Below the pieces are notes generated by a model, which made no database searches, was not told the origin of the DNA, and saw only the letters and a program-made list of their open reading frames with translations. The position numbers and the translations under genes were made by a program. 64,000 nt of DNA from the NCBI RefSeq assembly GCF_032854445.1, contig NW_027018129.1:1-64000 (forward strand). The letters run 5' to 3'. This DNA comes from Liolophura sinensis. Taxonomy: Eukaryota > Mollusca > Polyplacophora > Chitonida > Chitonidae. This document shows, piece by piece, positions 51,901 to 63,773 of the stretch. Each line of letters begins with the position of its first letter. The stretch's first letter is position 1.

Positions 51901-54900
51901 ACATCTCCAGCTGTTGAAAAATTGCAAATTTCCTTGGTTTCCATGGAGTAAGAGCCGTTGCTGGGCATGTGATCTTGACATCAATGATTATTCATTTGTG
52001 GCTACAGCCAAAAGTATTGGTCGGAGAGCAACACGGTTTGCACCATTCGATTTCTCGTCAAAAAATACGTCGGATTAGCCTCTTACCAGCAGCATTGGAA
52101 CAGTTTTTCCAATTTTGCATTTTTGCCTGGTCTTTTTGCGAATTGAAATCGGCTACATTAACTATGTACAATCGCGACTGGTCATTACTATATTCAACTT
52201 TTCATTAGAAGTTATGTGCCCTTCGGTAGCCCAGACGACGTCAAATCTTTGGGCCAAGCCCATTTAACTCACCCAGCAAATGTCTTACTTCTAAGTCGAA
52301 GACAAACTCAATGTCTTTATCTACATGTAGAAAAACCACACCATTTGTATATAAAAAAACACAAGGTACTTGATACAGTCCGCTGTAAAAAGTACAATTG
52401 AACACTGACCCACATCAATAAGGTGCCAAAAGATGCGCAATTGGGCCAGGCATCTCCAGCTGTTGAAAAATTGCAAATTTCCTTGGTTTCCATGGAGTAA
52501 GAGCCGTTGCTGGGCACGTGATCTTGACATCAATGATTATTCATTTGTGGCTACAGCCAAAAGTATTGGTCGGAGAGCAACGCGGTTTGCACCATTCGAT
52601 TTCTCGTCAAAAAATACGTCGGATTAGCCTCTTACCAGCAGCATTGGAACAGTTTTTCCACTTTTGGATTTTTGCCTGGTCTTTTTGCGAATTGAAATGG
52701 GCTACATTAACTATGTACAATCGCGACTGGTCATTACTATATTCAACTTTTCATTATAAGTTATGTGCCCTTCGGTAGCCCAGACGACGTCAAATCTTTG
52801 GGCCAAGCCCATTTAACTCCCCCAGCAAATGTCTTACTTCTAAGTCGAAGACAAACTCAATGTCTTTATCTACATGTAGAAAAACCACACCATTTGTATA
52901 TAAAAAAAACACAAGGTACTTGATACAGTCCGCTGTAAAAAGTACAATTGAACACTGACCCACATCAATAAGGTGCCAAAAGATGCGCAATTGGGCCAGG
53001 CATCTCCAGCTGTTGAAAAATTGCAAATTTCCTTGGTTTCCATGGAGTAAGAGCCGTTGCTGGGCACGTGATCTTGACATCAATGATTATTCATTTGTGG
53101 CTACAGCCAAAAGTATTGGTCGGAGAGCAACGCGGTTTGCACCATTCGATTTCTCGTCAAAAAATACGTCGGATTAGCCTCTTACCAGCAGCATTGGAAC
53201 AGTTTTTCCACTTTTGGATTTTTGCCTGGTCTTTTTGCCATGTGAAATCGGCTACATTAACTATGTACAATCGCGACTGGTCATTACTATATTCAACTTT
53301 TCATTATAAGTTATGTGCCCTTCGGTAGCCCAGACGACGTCAAATCTTTGGGCCAAGCCCATTTAACTCACCCAGCAAATGTCTTACTTCTAAGTCGAAG
53401 ACAAACTCAATGTCTTTATCTACATGTAGAAAAACCACACCATTTGTATATAAAAAAAAAACAAGGTACTTGATACAGTGCGCTGTAAAAAGTACAATTG
53501 AACACTGACCCACATCAATAAGGTGCCAAAAGATGCGCAATTGGGCCAGGCATCTCCAGCTGTTGAAAAATTGCAAATTTCCTTGGTTTCCATGGAGTAA
53601 GAGCCGTTGCTGGGCATGTGATCTTGACATCAATGATTATTCATTTGTGGCTACAGCCAAAAGTATTGGTCGGAGAGCAACACGGTTTGCACCATTCGAT
53701 TTCTCGTCAAAAAATACGTCGGATTAGCCTCTTACCAGCAGCATTGGAACAGTTTTTCCACTTTTGGATTTTTGCCTGGTCTTTTTGCTAATTGAAATCG
53801 GCTACATTAACTATGTACAATCGCGATTGGTCATTACTATATTCAACTTTTCATTATAAGTTATGTGCCCTTCGGTAGCCCAGACGACGTCAAATCTTTG
53901 GGCCAAGCCCATTTAACTCCCCCAGCAAATGTCTTACTTCTAAGTCGAAGACAAACTCAATGTCTTTATCTACATGTAGAAAAACCACACCATTTGTATA
54001 TAAAAAAAACACAAGGTACTTGATACAGTCCGCTGTAAAAAGTACAATTGAACACTGACCCACATCAATAAGGTGCCAAAAGATGTGCAATTGGGCCAGG
54101 CATCTCCAGCTGTTGAAAAATTGCAAATTTCCTTGGTTTCCATGGAGTAAGAGCCGTTGCTGGGCACGTGATCTTGACATCAATGATTATTCATTTGTGG
54201 CTACAGCCAAAAGTATTGGTCGGAGAGCAACGCGGTTTGCACCATTCGATTTCTCGTCAAAAAATACGTCGGATTAGCCTCTTACCAGCAGCATTGGAAC
54301 AGTTTTTCCACTTTTGGATTTTTGCCTGGTCTTTTTGCTAAGTGAAATCGGCTACATTAACTATGTACAATCGCGACTGGTCATTACTATATTCAACTTT
54401 TCATTATAAGTTATGTGCCCTTCGGTAGCCCAGACGACGTCAAATCTTTGGGCCAAGCCCATTTAACTCACCCAGCAAATGTCTTACTTCTAAGTCGAAG
54501 ACAAACTCAATGTCTTTATCTACATGTAGAAAAACCACACCATTTGTATATAAAAAAAACACAAGGTACTTGATACAGTCCGCTGTAAAAAGTACAATTG
54601 AACACTGACCCACATCAATAAGGTGCCAAAAGATGCGCAATTGGGCCAGGCATCTCCAGCTGTTGAAAAATTGCAAATTTCCTTGGTTTCCATGGAGTAA
54701 GAGCCGTTGCTGGGCACGTGATCTTGACATCAATGATTATTCATTTGTGGCTACAGCCAAAAGTATTGGTCGGAGAGCAACGCGGTTTGCACCATTCGAT
54801 TTCTCGTCAAAAAATACGTCGGATTAGCCTCTTACCAACAGCATTGGAACAGTTTTTCCACTTTTGGATTTTTGCCTGGTCTTTTTGCGAATTGAAATGG

Positions 54901-55525
54901 GCTACATTAACTATGTACAATCGCGACTGGTCATTACTATATTCAACTTTTCATTATAAGTTATGTGCCCTTCGGTAGCCCAGACGACGTCAAATCTTTG
55001 GGCCAAGCCCATTTAACTCACCCAGCAAATGTCTTACTTCTAAGTCGAAGACAAACTCAATGTCTTTATCTACATGTAGAAAAACCACACCATTTGTATA
55101 TAAAAAAAACACAAGGTACTTGATACAGTCCGCTGTAAAAAGTACAATTGAACACTGACCCACATCAATAAGGTGCCAAAAGATGCGCAATTGGGCCAGG
55201 CATCTCCAGCTGTTGAAAAATTGCAAATTTCCTTGGTTTCCATGGAGTAAGAGCCGTTGCTGGGCACGTGATCTTGACATCAATGATTATTCATTTGTGG
55301 CTACAGCCAAAAGTATTGGTCGGAGAGCAACGCGGTTTGCACCATTCGATTTCTCGTCAAAAAATACGTCGGATTAGCCTCTTACCAGCAGCATTGGAAC
55401 AGTTTTTTTTTACTTTTGGAATTTTACCAGGTCTTTTTGCTAATTGAAATAGGCTACATTAACTATGTACAATCGCGACTGGTCATTACTATATTCAACT
55501 TTTCATTATAAGTTATGTGCCCTTC
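48926..55525 (+). repeat. HOR F, copy 1 (twelve monomers, ~6.6 kb)
   Basis: Monomers start at 48926, 49475, 50025, 50575, 51125, 51675, 52225, 52774, 53324, 53874, 54424 and 54974. Private variants that recur 6601 bp later: TCAACAAATACG (49859), GAACACAGACCC (about 50203), CAACAGGGTTTG (about 50380), GCCTTTCGG (about 51119), GGGCAAAGCC (about 51152) and GACAAATTCAATG (about 51202). The match begins in the tail of monomer 90, whose head has 7 A's against 8 in the copy, and fades in monomer 97, which has a private GCCATGTGAAAT near 53237. Confidence 0.88.
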
Positions 55526-58500
55526 GGTAGCCCAGACGACGTCAAATCTTTGGGCCAAGCCCATTTAACTCACCCAGCAAATGTCTTACTTCTAAGTCGA
55601 AGACAAACTCAATGTCTTTATCTACATGTAGAAAAACCACACCATTTGTATATAAAAAAAACACAAGGTACTTGATACAGTCCGCTGTAAAAAGTACAAT
55701 TGAACACTGACCCACATCAATAAGGTGCCAAAAGATGCGCAATTGGGCCAGGCATCTCCAGCTGTTGAAAAATTGCAAATTTCCTTGGTTTCCATGGAGT
55801 AAGAGCCGTTGCTGGGCACGTGATCTTGACATCAATGATTATTCATTTGTGGCTACAGCCAAAAGTATTGGTCGGAGAGCAACGCGGTTTGCACCATTCG
55901 ATTTCTCGTCAAAAAATACGTCGGATTAGCCTCTTACCAGCAGCATTGGAACAGTTTTTCTACTTTTGGATTTTTGCCTGGTCTTTTTGCGAATTGAAAT
56001 GGGCTACATTAACTATGTACAATCGCGACTGGTCATTACTATATTCAACTTTTCATTATAAGTTATGTGCCCTTCGGTAGCCCAGACGACGTCAAATCTT
56101 TGGGCCAAGCCCATTTAACTCACCCAGCAAATGTCTTACTTCTAAGTCGAAGACAAACTCAATGTCTTTATCTACATGTAGAAAAACCACACCATTTGTA
56201 TATAAAAAAAACACAAGGTACTTGATACAGTCCGCTGTAAAAAGTACAATTGAACACTGACCCACATCAATAAGGTGCCAAAAGATGCGCAATTGGGCCA
56301 GGCATCTCCAGCTGTTGAAAAATTGCAAATTTCCTTGGTTTCCATGGAGTAAGAGCCGTTGCTGGGCACGTGATCTTGACATCAATGATTATTCATTTGT
56401 GGCTACAGCCAAAAGTATTGGTCGGAGAGCAACGCGGTTTGCACCATTCGATTTCTCGTCAACAAATACGTCGGATTAGCCTCTTACCAGCAGCATTGGA
56501 ACAGTTTTTCCACTTTTGGATTTTTGCCTGGTCTTTTTGCGAATTGAAATCGGCTACATTAACTATGTACAATCGCGACTGGTCATTACTATATTCAACT
56601 TTTCATTATAAGTTATGTGCCCTTCGGTAGCCCAGACGACGTCAAATCTTTGGGCCAAGCCCATTTAACTCACCCAGCAAATGTCTTACTTCTAAGTCGA
56701 AGACAAACTCAATGTCTTTATCTACATGTAGAAAAACCACACCATTTGTATATAAAAAAAACACAAGGTACTTGATACAGTGCGCTGTAAAAAGTACAAT
56801 TGAACACAGACCCACATCAATAAGGTGCCAAAAGATGCGCAATTGGGCCAGGCATCTCCAGCTGTTGAAAAATTGCAAATTTCCTTGGTTTCCATGGAGT
56901 AAGAGCCGTTGCTGGGCATGTGATCTTGACATCAATGATTATTCATTTGTGGCTACAGCCAAAAGTATTGGTCGGAGAGCAACAGGGTTTGCACCATTCG
57001 ATTTCTCGTCAAAAAATACGTCGGATTAGCCTCTTACCAGCAGCATTGGAACAGTTTTTCCAATTTTGCATTTTTGCCTGGTCTTTTTGCGAATTGAAAT
57101 CGGCTACATTAACTATGTACAATCGCGACTGGTCATTACTATTTTCAACTTTTCATTAGAAGTTATGTGCCCTTCGGTAGCCCAGACGACGTCAAATCTT
57201 TGGGCCAAGCCCATTTAACTCACCCAGCAAATGTCTTACTTCTAAGTCGAAGACAAACTCAATGTCTTTATCTACATGTAGAAAAACCACACCATTTGTA
57301 TATAAAAAAAACACAAGGTACTTGATACAGTCCGCTGTAAAAAGTACAATTGAACACTGACCCACATCAATAAGGTGCCAAAAGATGCGCAATTGGGCCA
57401 GGCATCTCCAGCTGTTGAAAAATTGCAAATTTCCTTGGTTTCCATGGAGTAAGAGCCGTTGCTGGGCACGTGATCTTGACATCAATGATTATTCATTTGT
57501 GGCTACAGCCAAAAGTATTGGTCGGAGAGCAACGCGGTTTGCACCATTCGATTTCTCGTCAAAAAATACGTCGGATTAGCCTCTTACCAGCAGCATTGGA
57601 ACAGTTTTTCCACTTTTGGATTTTTGCCTGGTCTTTTTGCGAATTGAAATGGGCTACATTAACTATGTACAATCGCGACTGGTCATTACTATATTCAACT
57701 TTTCATTATAAGTTATGTGCCTTTCGGTAGCCCAGACGACGTCAAATCTTTGGGCAAAGCCCATTTAACTCACCCAGCAAATGTCTTACTTCTAAGTCGA
57801 AGACAAATTCAATGTCTTTATCTACATGTAGAAAAACCACACCATTTGTATATAAAAAAAACACAAGGTACTTGATACAGTCCGCTGTAAAAAGTACAAT
57901 TGAACACTGACCCACATCAATAAGGTGCCAAAAGATGCGCAATTGGGCCAGGCATCTCCAGCTGTTGAAAAATTGCAAATTTCCTTGGTTTCCATGGAGT
58001 AAGAGCCGTTGCTGGGCACGTGATCTTGACATCAATGATTATTCATTTGTGGCTACAGCCAAAAGTATTGGTCGGAGAGCAACGCGGTTTGCACCATTCG
58101 ATTTCTCGTCAAAAAATACGTCGGATTAGCCTCTTACCAGCAGCATTGGAACAGTTTTTCCACTTTTGGATTTTTGCCTGGTCTTTTTGCGAATTGAAAT
58201 GGGCTACATTAACTATGTACAATCGCGACTGGTCATTACTATATTCAACTTTTCATTATAAGTTATGTGCCCTTCGGTAGCCCAGACGACGTCAAATCTT
58301 TGGGCCAAGCCCATTTAACTCACCCAGCAAATGTCTTACTTCTAAGTCGAAGACAAACTCAATGTCTTTATCTACATGTAGAAAAACCACACCATTTGTA
58401 TATAAAAAAAACACAAGGTACTTGATACAGTCCGCTGTAAAAAGTACAATTGAACACTGACCCACATCAATAAGGTGCCAAAAGATGCGCAATTGGGCCA

Positions 58501-60475
58501 GACATCTCCAGCTGTTGAAAAATTGCAAATTTCCTTGGTTTCCATGGAGTAAGAGCCGTTGCTGGGCATGTGATCTTGACATCAATGATTATTCATTTGT
58601 GGCTACAGCCAAAAGTATTGGTCGGAGAGCAACACGGTTTGCACCATTCGATTTCTCGTCAAAAAATACGTCGGATTAGCCTCTTACCAGCAGCATTGGA
58701 ACAGTTTTTCCAATTTTGCATTTTTGCCTGGTCTTTTTGCGAATTGAAATCGGCTACATTAACTATGTACAATCGCGACTGGTCATTACTATATTCAACT
58801 TTTCATTAGAAGTTATGTGCCCTTCGGTAGCCCAGACGACGTCAAATCTTTGGGCCAAGCCCATTTAACTCACCCAGCAAATGTCTTACTTCTAAGTCGA
58901 AGACAAACTCAATGTCTTTATCTACATGTAGAAAAACCACACCATTTGTATATAAAAAAACACAAGGTACTTGATACAGTCCGCTGTAAAAAGTACAATT
59001 GAACACTGACCCACATCAATAAGGTGCCAAAAGATGCGCAATTGGGCCAGGCATCTCCAGCTGTTGAAAAATTGCAAATTTCCTTGGTTTCCATGGAGTA
59101 AGAGCCGTTGCTGGGCACGTGATCTTGACATCAATGATTATTCATTTGTGGCTACAGCCAAAAGTATTGGTCGGAGAGCAACGCGGTTTGCACCATTCGA
59201 TTTCTCGTCAAAAAATACGTCGGATTAGCCTCTTACCAGCAGCATTGGAACAGTTTTTCCACTTTTGGATTTTTGCCTGGTCTTTTTGCGAATTGAAATG
59301 GGCTACATTAACTATGTACAATCGCGACTGGTCATTACTATATTCAACTTTTCATTATAAGTTATGTGCCCTTCGGTAGCCCAGACGACGTCAAATCTTT
59401 GGGCCAAGCCCATTTAACTCCCCCAGCAAATGTCTTACTTCTAAGTCGAAGACAAACTCAATGTCTTTATCTACATGTAGAAAAACCACACCATTTGTAT
59501 ATAAAAAAAACACAAGGTACTTGATACAGTCCGCTGTAAAAAGTACAATTGAACACTGACCCACATCAATAAGGTGCCAAAAGATGCGCAATTGGGCCAG
59601 GCATCTCCAGCTGTTGAAAAATTGCAAATTTCCTTGGTTTCCATGGAGTAAGAGCCGTTGCTGGGCACGTGATCTTGACATCAATGATTATTCATTTGTG
59701 GCTACAGCCAAAAGTATTGGTCGGAGAGCAACGCGGTTTGCACCATTCGATTTCTCGTCAAAAAATACGTCGGATTAGCCTCTTACCAGCAGCATTGGAA
59801 CAGTTTTTTCCACTTTTGGATTTTTGCCTGGTCTTTTTGCTAATTGAAATCGGCTACATTAACTATGTACAATCGCGACTGGTCATTACTATATTCAACT
59901 TTTCATTATAAGTTATGTGCCCTTCGGTAGCCCAGACGACGTCAAATCTTTGGGCCAAGCCCATTTAACTCCCCCAGCAAATGTCTTACTTCTAAGTCGA
60001 AGACAAACTCAATGTCTTTATCTACATGTAGAAAAACCACACCATTTGTATATAAAAAAAACACAAGGTACTTGATACAGTCCGCTGTAAAAAGTACAAT
60101 TGAACACTGACCCACATCAATAAGGTGCCAAAAGATGCGCAATTGGGCCAGGCATCTCCAGCTGTTGAAAAATTGCAAATTTCCTTGGTTTCCATGGAGT
60201 AAGAGCCGTTGCTGGGCACGTGATCTTGACATCAATGATTATTCATTTGTGGCTACAGCCAAAAGTATTGGTCGGAGAGCAACGCGGTTTGCACCATTCG
60301 ATTTCTCGTCAAAAAATACGTCGGATTAGCCTCTTACCAGCAGCATTGGAACAGTTTTTCCACTTTTGGATTTTTGCCTGGTCTTTTTGCTAAGTGAAAT
60401 CGGCTACATTAACTATGTACAATCGCGACTGGTCATTACTATATTCAACTTTTCATTATAAGTTATGTGCCCTTC
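55526..60475 (+). repeat. HOR F, copy 2 (nine monomers, incomplete)
   Basis: Monomers start at 55526, 56076, 56626, 57176, 57726, 58276, 58826, 59375 and 59926. The first eight follow copy 1 at a 6601-bp offset. Differences seen: TATTTTCAAC near 57142, and the end of the 57726 monomer (CATTATAAG, CTTCGG) versus CATTAGAAG and CTTTGG in copy 1. Monomer 109 (59375) has the CTCCCCCAG head of monomer 97 but a GCTAATTG tail with an extra T, like monomer 98. Monomer 110 (59926), with CTCCCCCAG and GCTAAGTG, matches monomer 99, so one monomer seems to have been lost by fusion. Confidence 0.85.
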
Positions 60476-62124
60476 GGTAGCCCAGACGACGTCAAATCTT
60501 TGGGCCAAGCCCATTTAACTCACCCAGCAAATGTCTTACTTCTAAGTCGAAGACAAACTCAATGTCTTTATCTACATGTAGAAAAACCACACCATTTGTA
60601 TATAAAAAAAACACAAGGTACTTGATACAGTGCGCTGTGAAAAGTACAATTGAACACTGACCCACATCAATAAGGTGCCAAAAGATGCGCAATTGGGCCA
60701 GGCATCTCCAGCTGTTGAAAAATTGCAAATTTCCTTGGTTTCCATGGAGTAAGAGCCGTTGCTGGGCACGTGATCTTGACATCAATGCTTATTCATTTGT
60801 GGCTACAGCCAAAAGTATTGGTCGGAGAGCAACACGGTTTGCACCATTCGATTTCTCGTCAAAAAATACGTCGGATTAGCCTCTTACCAGCAGCATTGGA
60901 ACAGTTTTTCCACTTTTGGATTTTTGCCTGGTCTTTTTGCGAATTGAAATCGGCTACATTAACTATGTACAATCGCGACTAGTCATTACTATATTCAACT
61001 TTTCATTATAAGTTATGTGCCCTTCGGTAGCCCAGACGACGTCAAATCTTTGGGCCAAGCCCATTTAACTCACCCAGCAAATGTCTTACTTCTAAGTCGA
61101 AGACAAACTCAATGTCTTTATCTACATGTAGAAAAACCACACCATTTGTATATAAAAAAAACACAAGGTACTTGATACAGTGCGCAGTAAAAAGTACAAT
61201 TGAACACTGACCCACATCAATAAGGTGCCAAAAGATGCGCAATTGGGCCAGGCATCTCCAGCTGTTGAAAAATTGCAAATTTCCTTGGTTTCCATGGAGT
61301 AAGAGCCGTTGCTGGGCACGTGATCTTGACATCAATGATTATTCATTTGTGGCTACAGCCAAAAGTATTGGTCGGAGAGCAACACGGTTTGCACCATTCG
61401 ATTTCTCGTCAAAAAATACGTCGGATTAGCCTCTTATCAGCAGCATTGGAACAGTTTTTCCACTTTTGGATTTTTGCCTGGTCTTTTTGCGAATTGAAAT
61501 CGGCTACATTAACTATGTACAATCGCGACTGGTCATTACTATATTCAACTTTTCATTATAAGTTATGTGCCCTTCGGTAGCCCAGACGACGTCAAATCTT
61601 TGGGCCAAGCCCATTTAACTCACCCAGGAATTGTCTTACTTCTAAGTCGAAGATAAACTCAATGTCTTTATCTACATGTAGAAAAACCACACCATTTGTA
61701 TATAAAAAAACACAAGGTACTTGATACAGTCCGCTGTAAAAAGTACAATTGAACACTGACCCACATCAATAAGGTGCCAAAAGATGCGCAATTGGGCCAG
61801 GCATCTCCAGCTGTGGAAAAATTGCAAATTTCCTTGGTTTCCATGGAGTAAGAGCCGTTGCTGGGCACGTGATCTTGACATCAATGATTATTCATTTGTG
61901 GCTACAGCCAAAAGTATTGGTCGGAGAGCAACGCGGTTTGCACCATTCGATTTCTCGTCAAAAAATACGTCGGATTAGCCTCTTATCAGCAGCATTGGAA
62001 CAGTTTTTCTACTTTTGGATTTTTGCCTGGTCTTTTTGCAAATTGAAATCGGCTACATTAACTATGTACAATCGCGACTGGTCATTACTATATTCAACTT
62101 TTCATTATAAGTTATGTGCCCTTC
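60476..62124 (+). repeat. HOR G trimer, copy 1 (1649 bp)
   Basis: Monomers start at 60476, 61026 and 61576. Private markers: GCTGTGAAAAG, CAATGCTTATTC and CGACTAGTC in the first; GTGCGCAGTAAAAAG in the second; GGAATTGTC head (a GGAGTTG derivative), CTGTGGAAAAATTG and TTTGCAAATTG in the third. All return 1649 bp later. Confidence 0.93.
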
Positions 62125-63773
62125 GGTAGCCCAGACGACGTCAAATCTTTGGGCCAAGCCCATTTAACTCACCCAGCAAATGTCTTACTTCTAAGTCGAA
62201 GACAAACTCAATGTCTTTATCTACATGTAGAAAAACCACACCATTTGTATATAAAAAAAACACAAGGTACTTGATACAGTGCGCTGTGAAAAGTACAATT
62301 GAACACTGACCCACATCAATAAGGTGCCAAAAGATGCGCAATTGGGCCAGGCATCTCCAGCTGTTGAAAAATTGCAAATTTCCTTGGTTTCCATGGAGTA
62401 AGAGCCGTTGCTGGGCACGTGATCTTGACATCAATGCTTATTCATTTGTGGCTACAGCCAAAAGTATTGGTCGGAGAGCAACACGGTTTGCACCATTCGA
62501 TTTCTCGTCAAAAAATACGTCGGATTAGCCTCTTACCAGCAGCATTGGAACAGTTTTTCCACTTTTGGATTTTTGCCTGGTCTTTTTGCGAATTGAAATC
62601 GGCTACATTAACTATGTACAATCGCGACTAGTCATTACTATATTCAACTTTTCATTATAAGTTATGTGCCCTTCGGTAGCCCAGACGACGTCAAATCTTT
62701 GGGCCAAGCCCATTTAACTCACCCAGCAAATGTCTTACTTCTAAGTCGAAGACAAACTCAATGTCTTTATCTACATGTAGAAAAACCACACCATTTGTAT
62801 ATAAAAAAAACACAAGGTACTTGATACAGTGCGCAGTAAAAAGTACAATTGAACACTGACCCACATCAATAAGGTGCCAAAAGATGCGCAATTGGGCCAG
62901 GCATCTCCAGCTGTTGAAAAATTGCAAATTTCCTTGGTTTCCATGGAGTAAGAGCCGTTGCTGGGCACGTGATCTTGACATCAATGATTATTCATTTGTG
63001 GCTACAGCCAAAAGTATTGGTCGGAGAGCAACACGGTTTGCACCATTCGATTTCTCGTCAAAAAATACGTCGGATTAGCCTCTTATCAGCAGCATTGGAA
63101 CAGTTTTTCCACTTTTGGATTTTTGCCTGGTCTTTTTGCGAATTGAAATCGGCTACATTAACTATGTACAATCGCGACTGGTCATTACTATATTCAACTT
63201 TTCATTATAAGTTATGTGCCCTTCGGTAGCCCAGACGACGTCAAATCTTTGGGCCAAGCCCATTTAACTCACCCAGGAATTGTCTTACTTCTAAGTCGAA
63301 GATAAACTCAATGTCTTTATCTACATGTAGAAAAACCACACCATTTGTATATAAAAAAACACAAGGTACTTGATACAGTCCGCTGTAAAAAGTACAATTG
63401 AACACTGACCCACATCAATAAGGTGCCAAAAGATGCGCAATTGGGCCAGGCATCTCCAGCTGTGGAAAAATTGCAAATTTCCTTGGTTTCCATGGAGTAA
63501 GAGCCGTTGCTGGGCACGTGATCTTGACATCAATGATTATTCATTTGTGGCTACAGCCAAAAGTATTGGTCGGAGAGCAACGCGGTTTGCACCATTCGAT
63601 TTCTCGTCAAAAAATACGTCGGATTAGCCTCTTATCAGCAGCATTGGAACAGTTTTTCCACTTTTGGATTTTTGCCTGGTCTTTTTGCAAATTGAAATCG
63701 GCTACATTAACTATGTACAATCGCGACTGGTCATTACTATATTCAACTTTTCATTATAAGTTATGTGCCCTTC
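62125..63773 (+). repeat. HOR G trimer, copy 2 (1649 bp)
   Basis: Monomers start at 62125, 62675 and 63225 and repeat all private markers of copy 1. By eye the only difference is TTTCCAC in the third monomer (about 63657) where copy 1 has TTTCTAC (about 62008). This is among the youngest duplications in the window. Confidence 0.93.
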
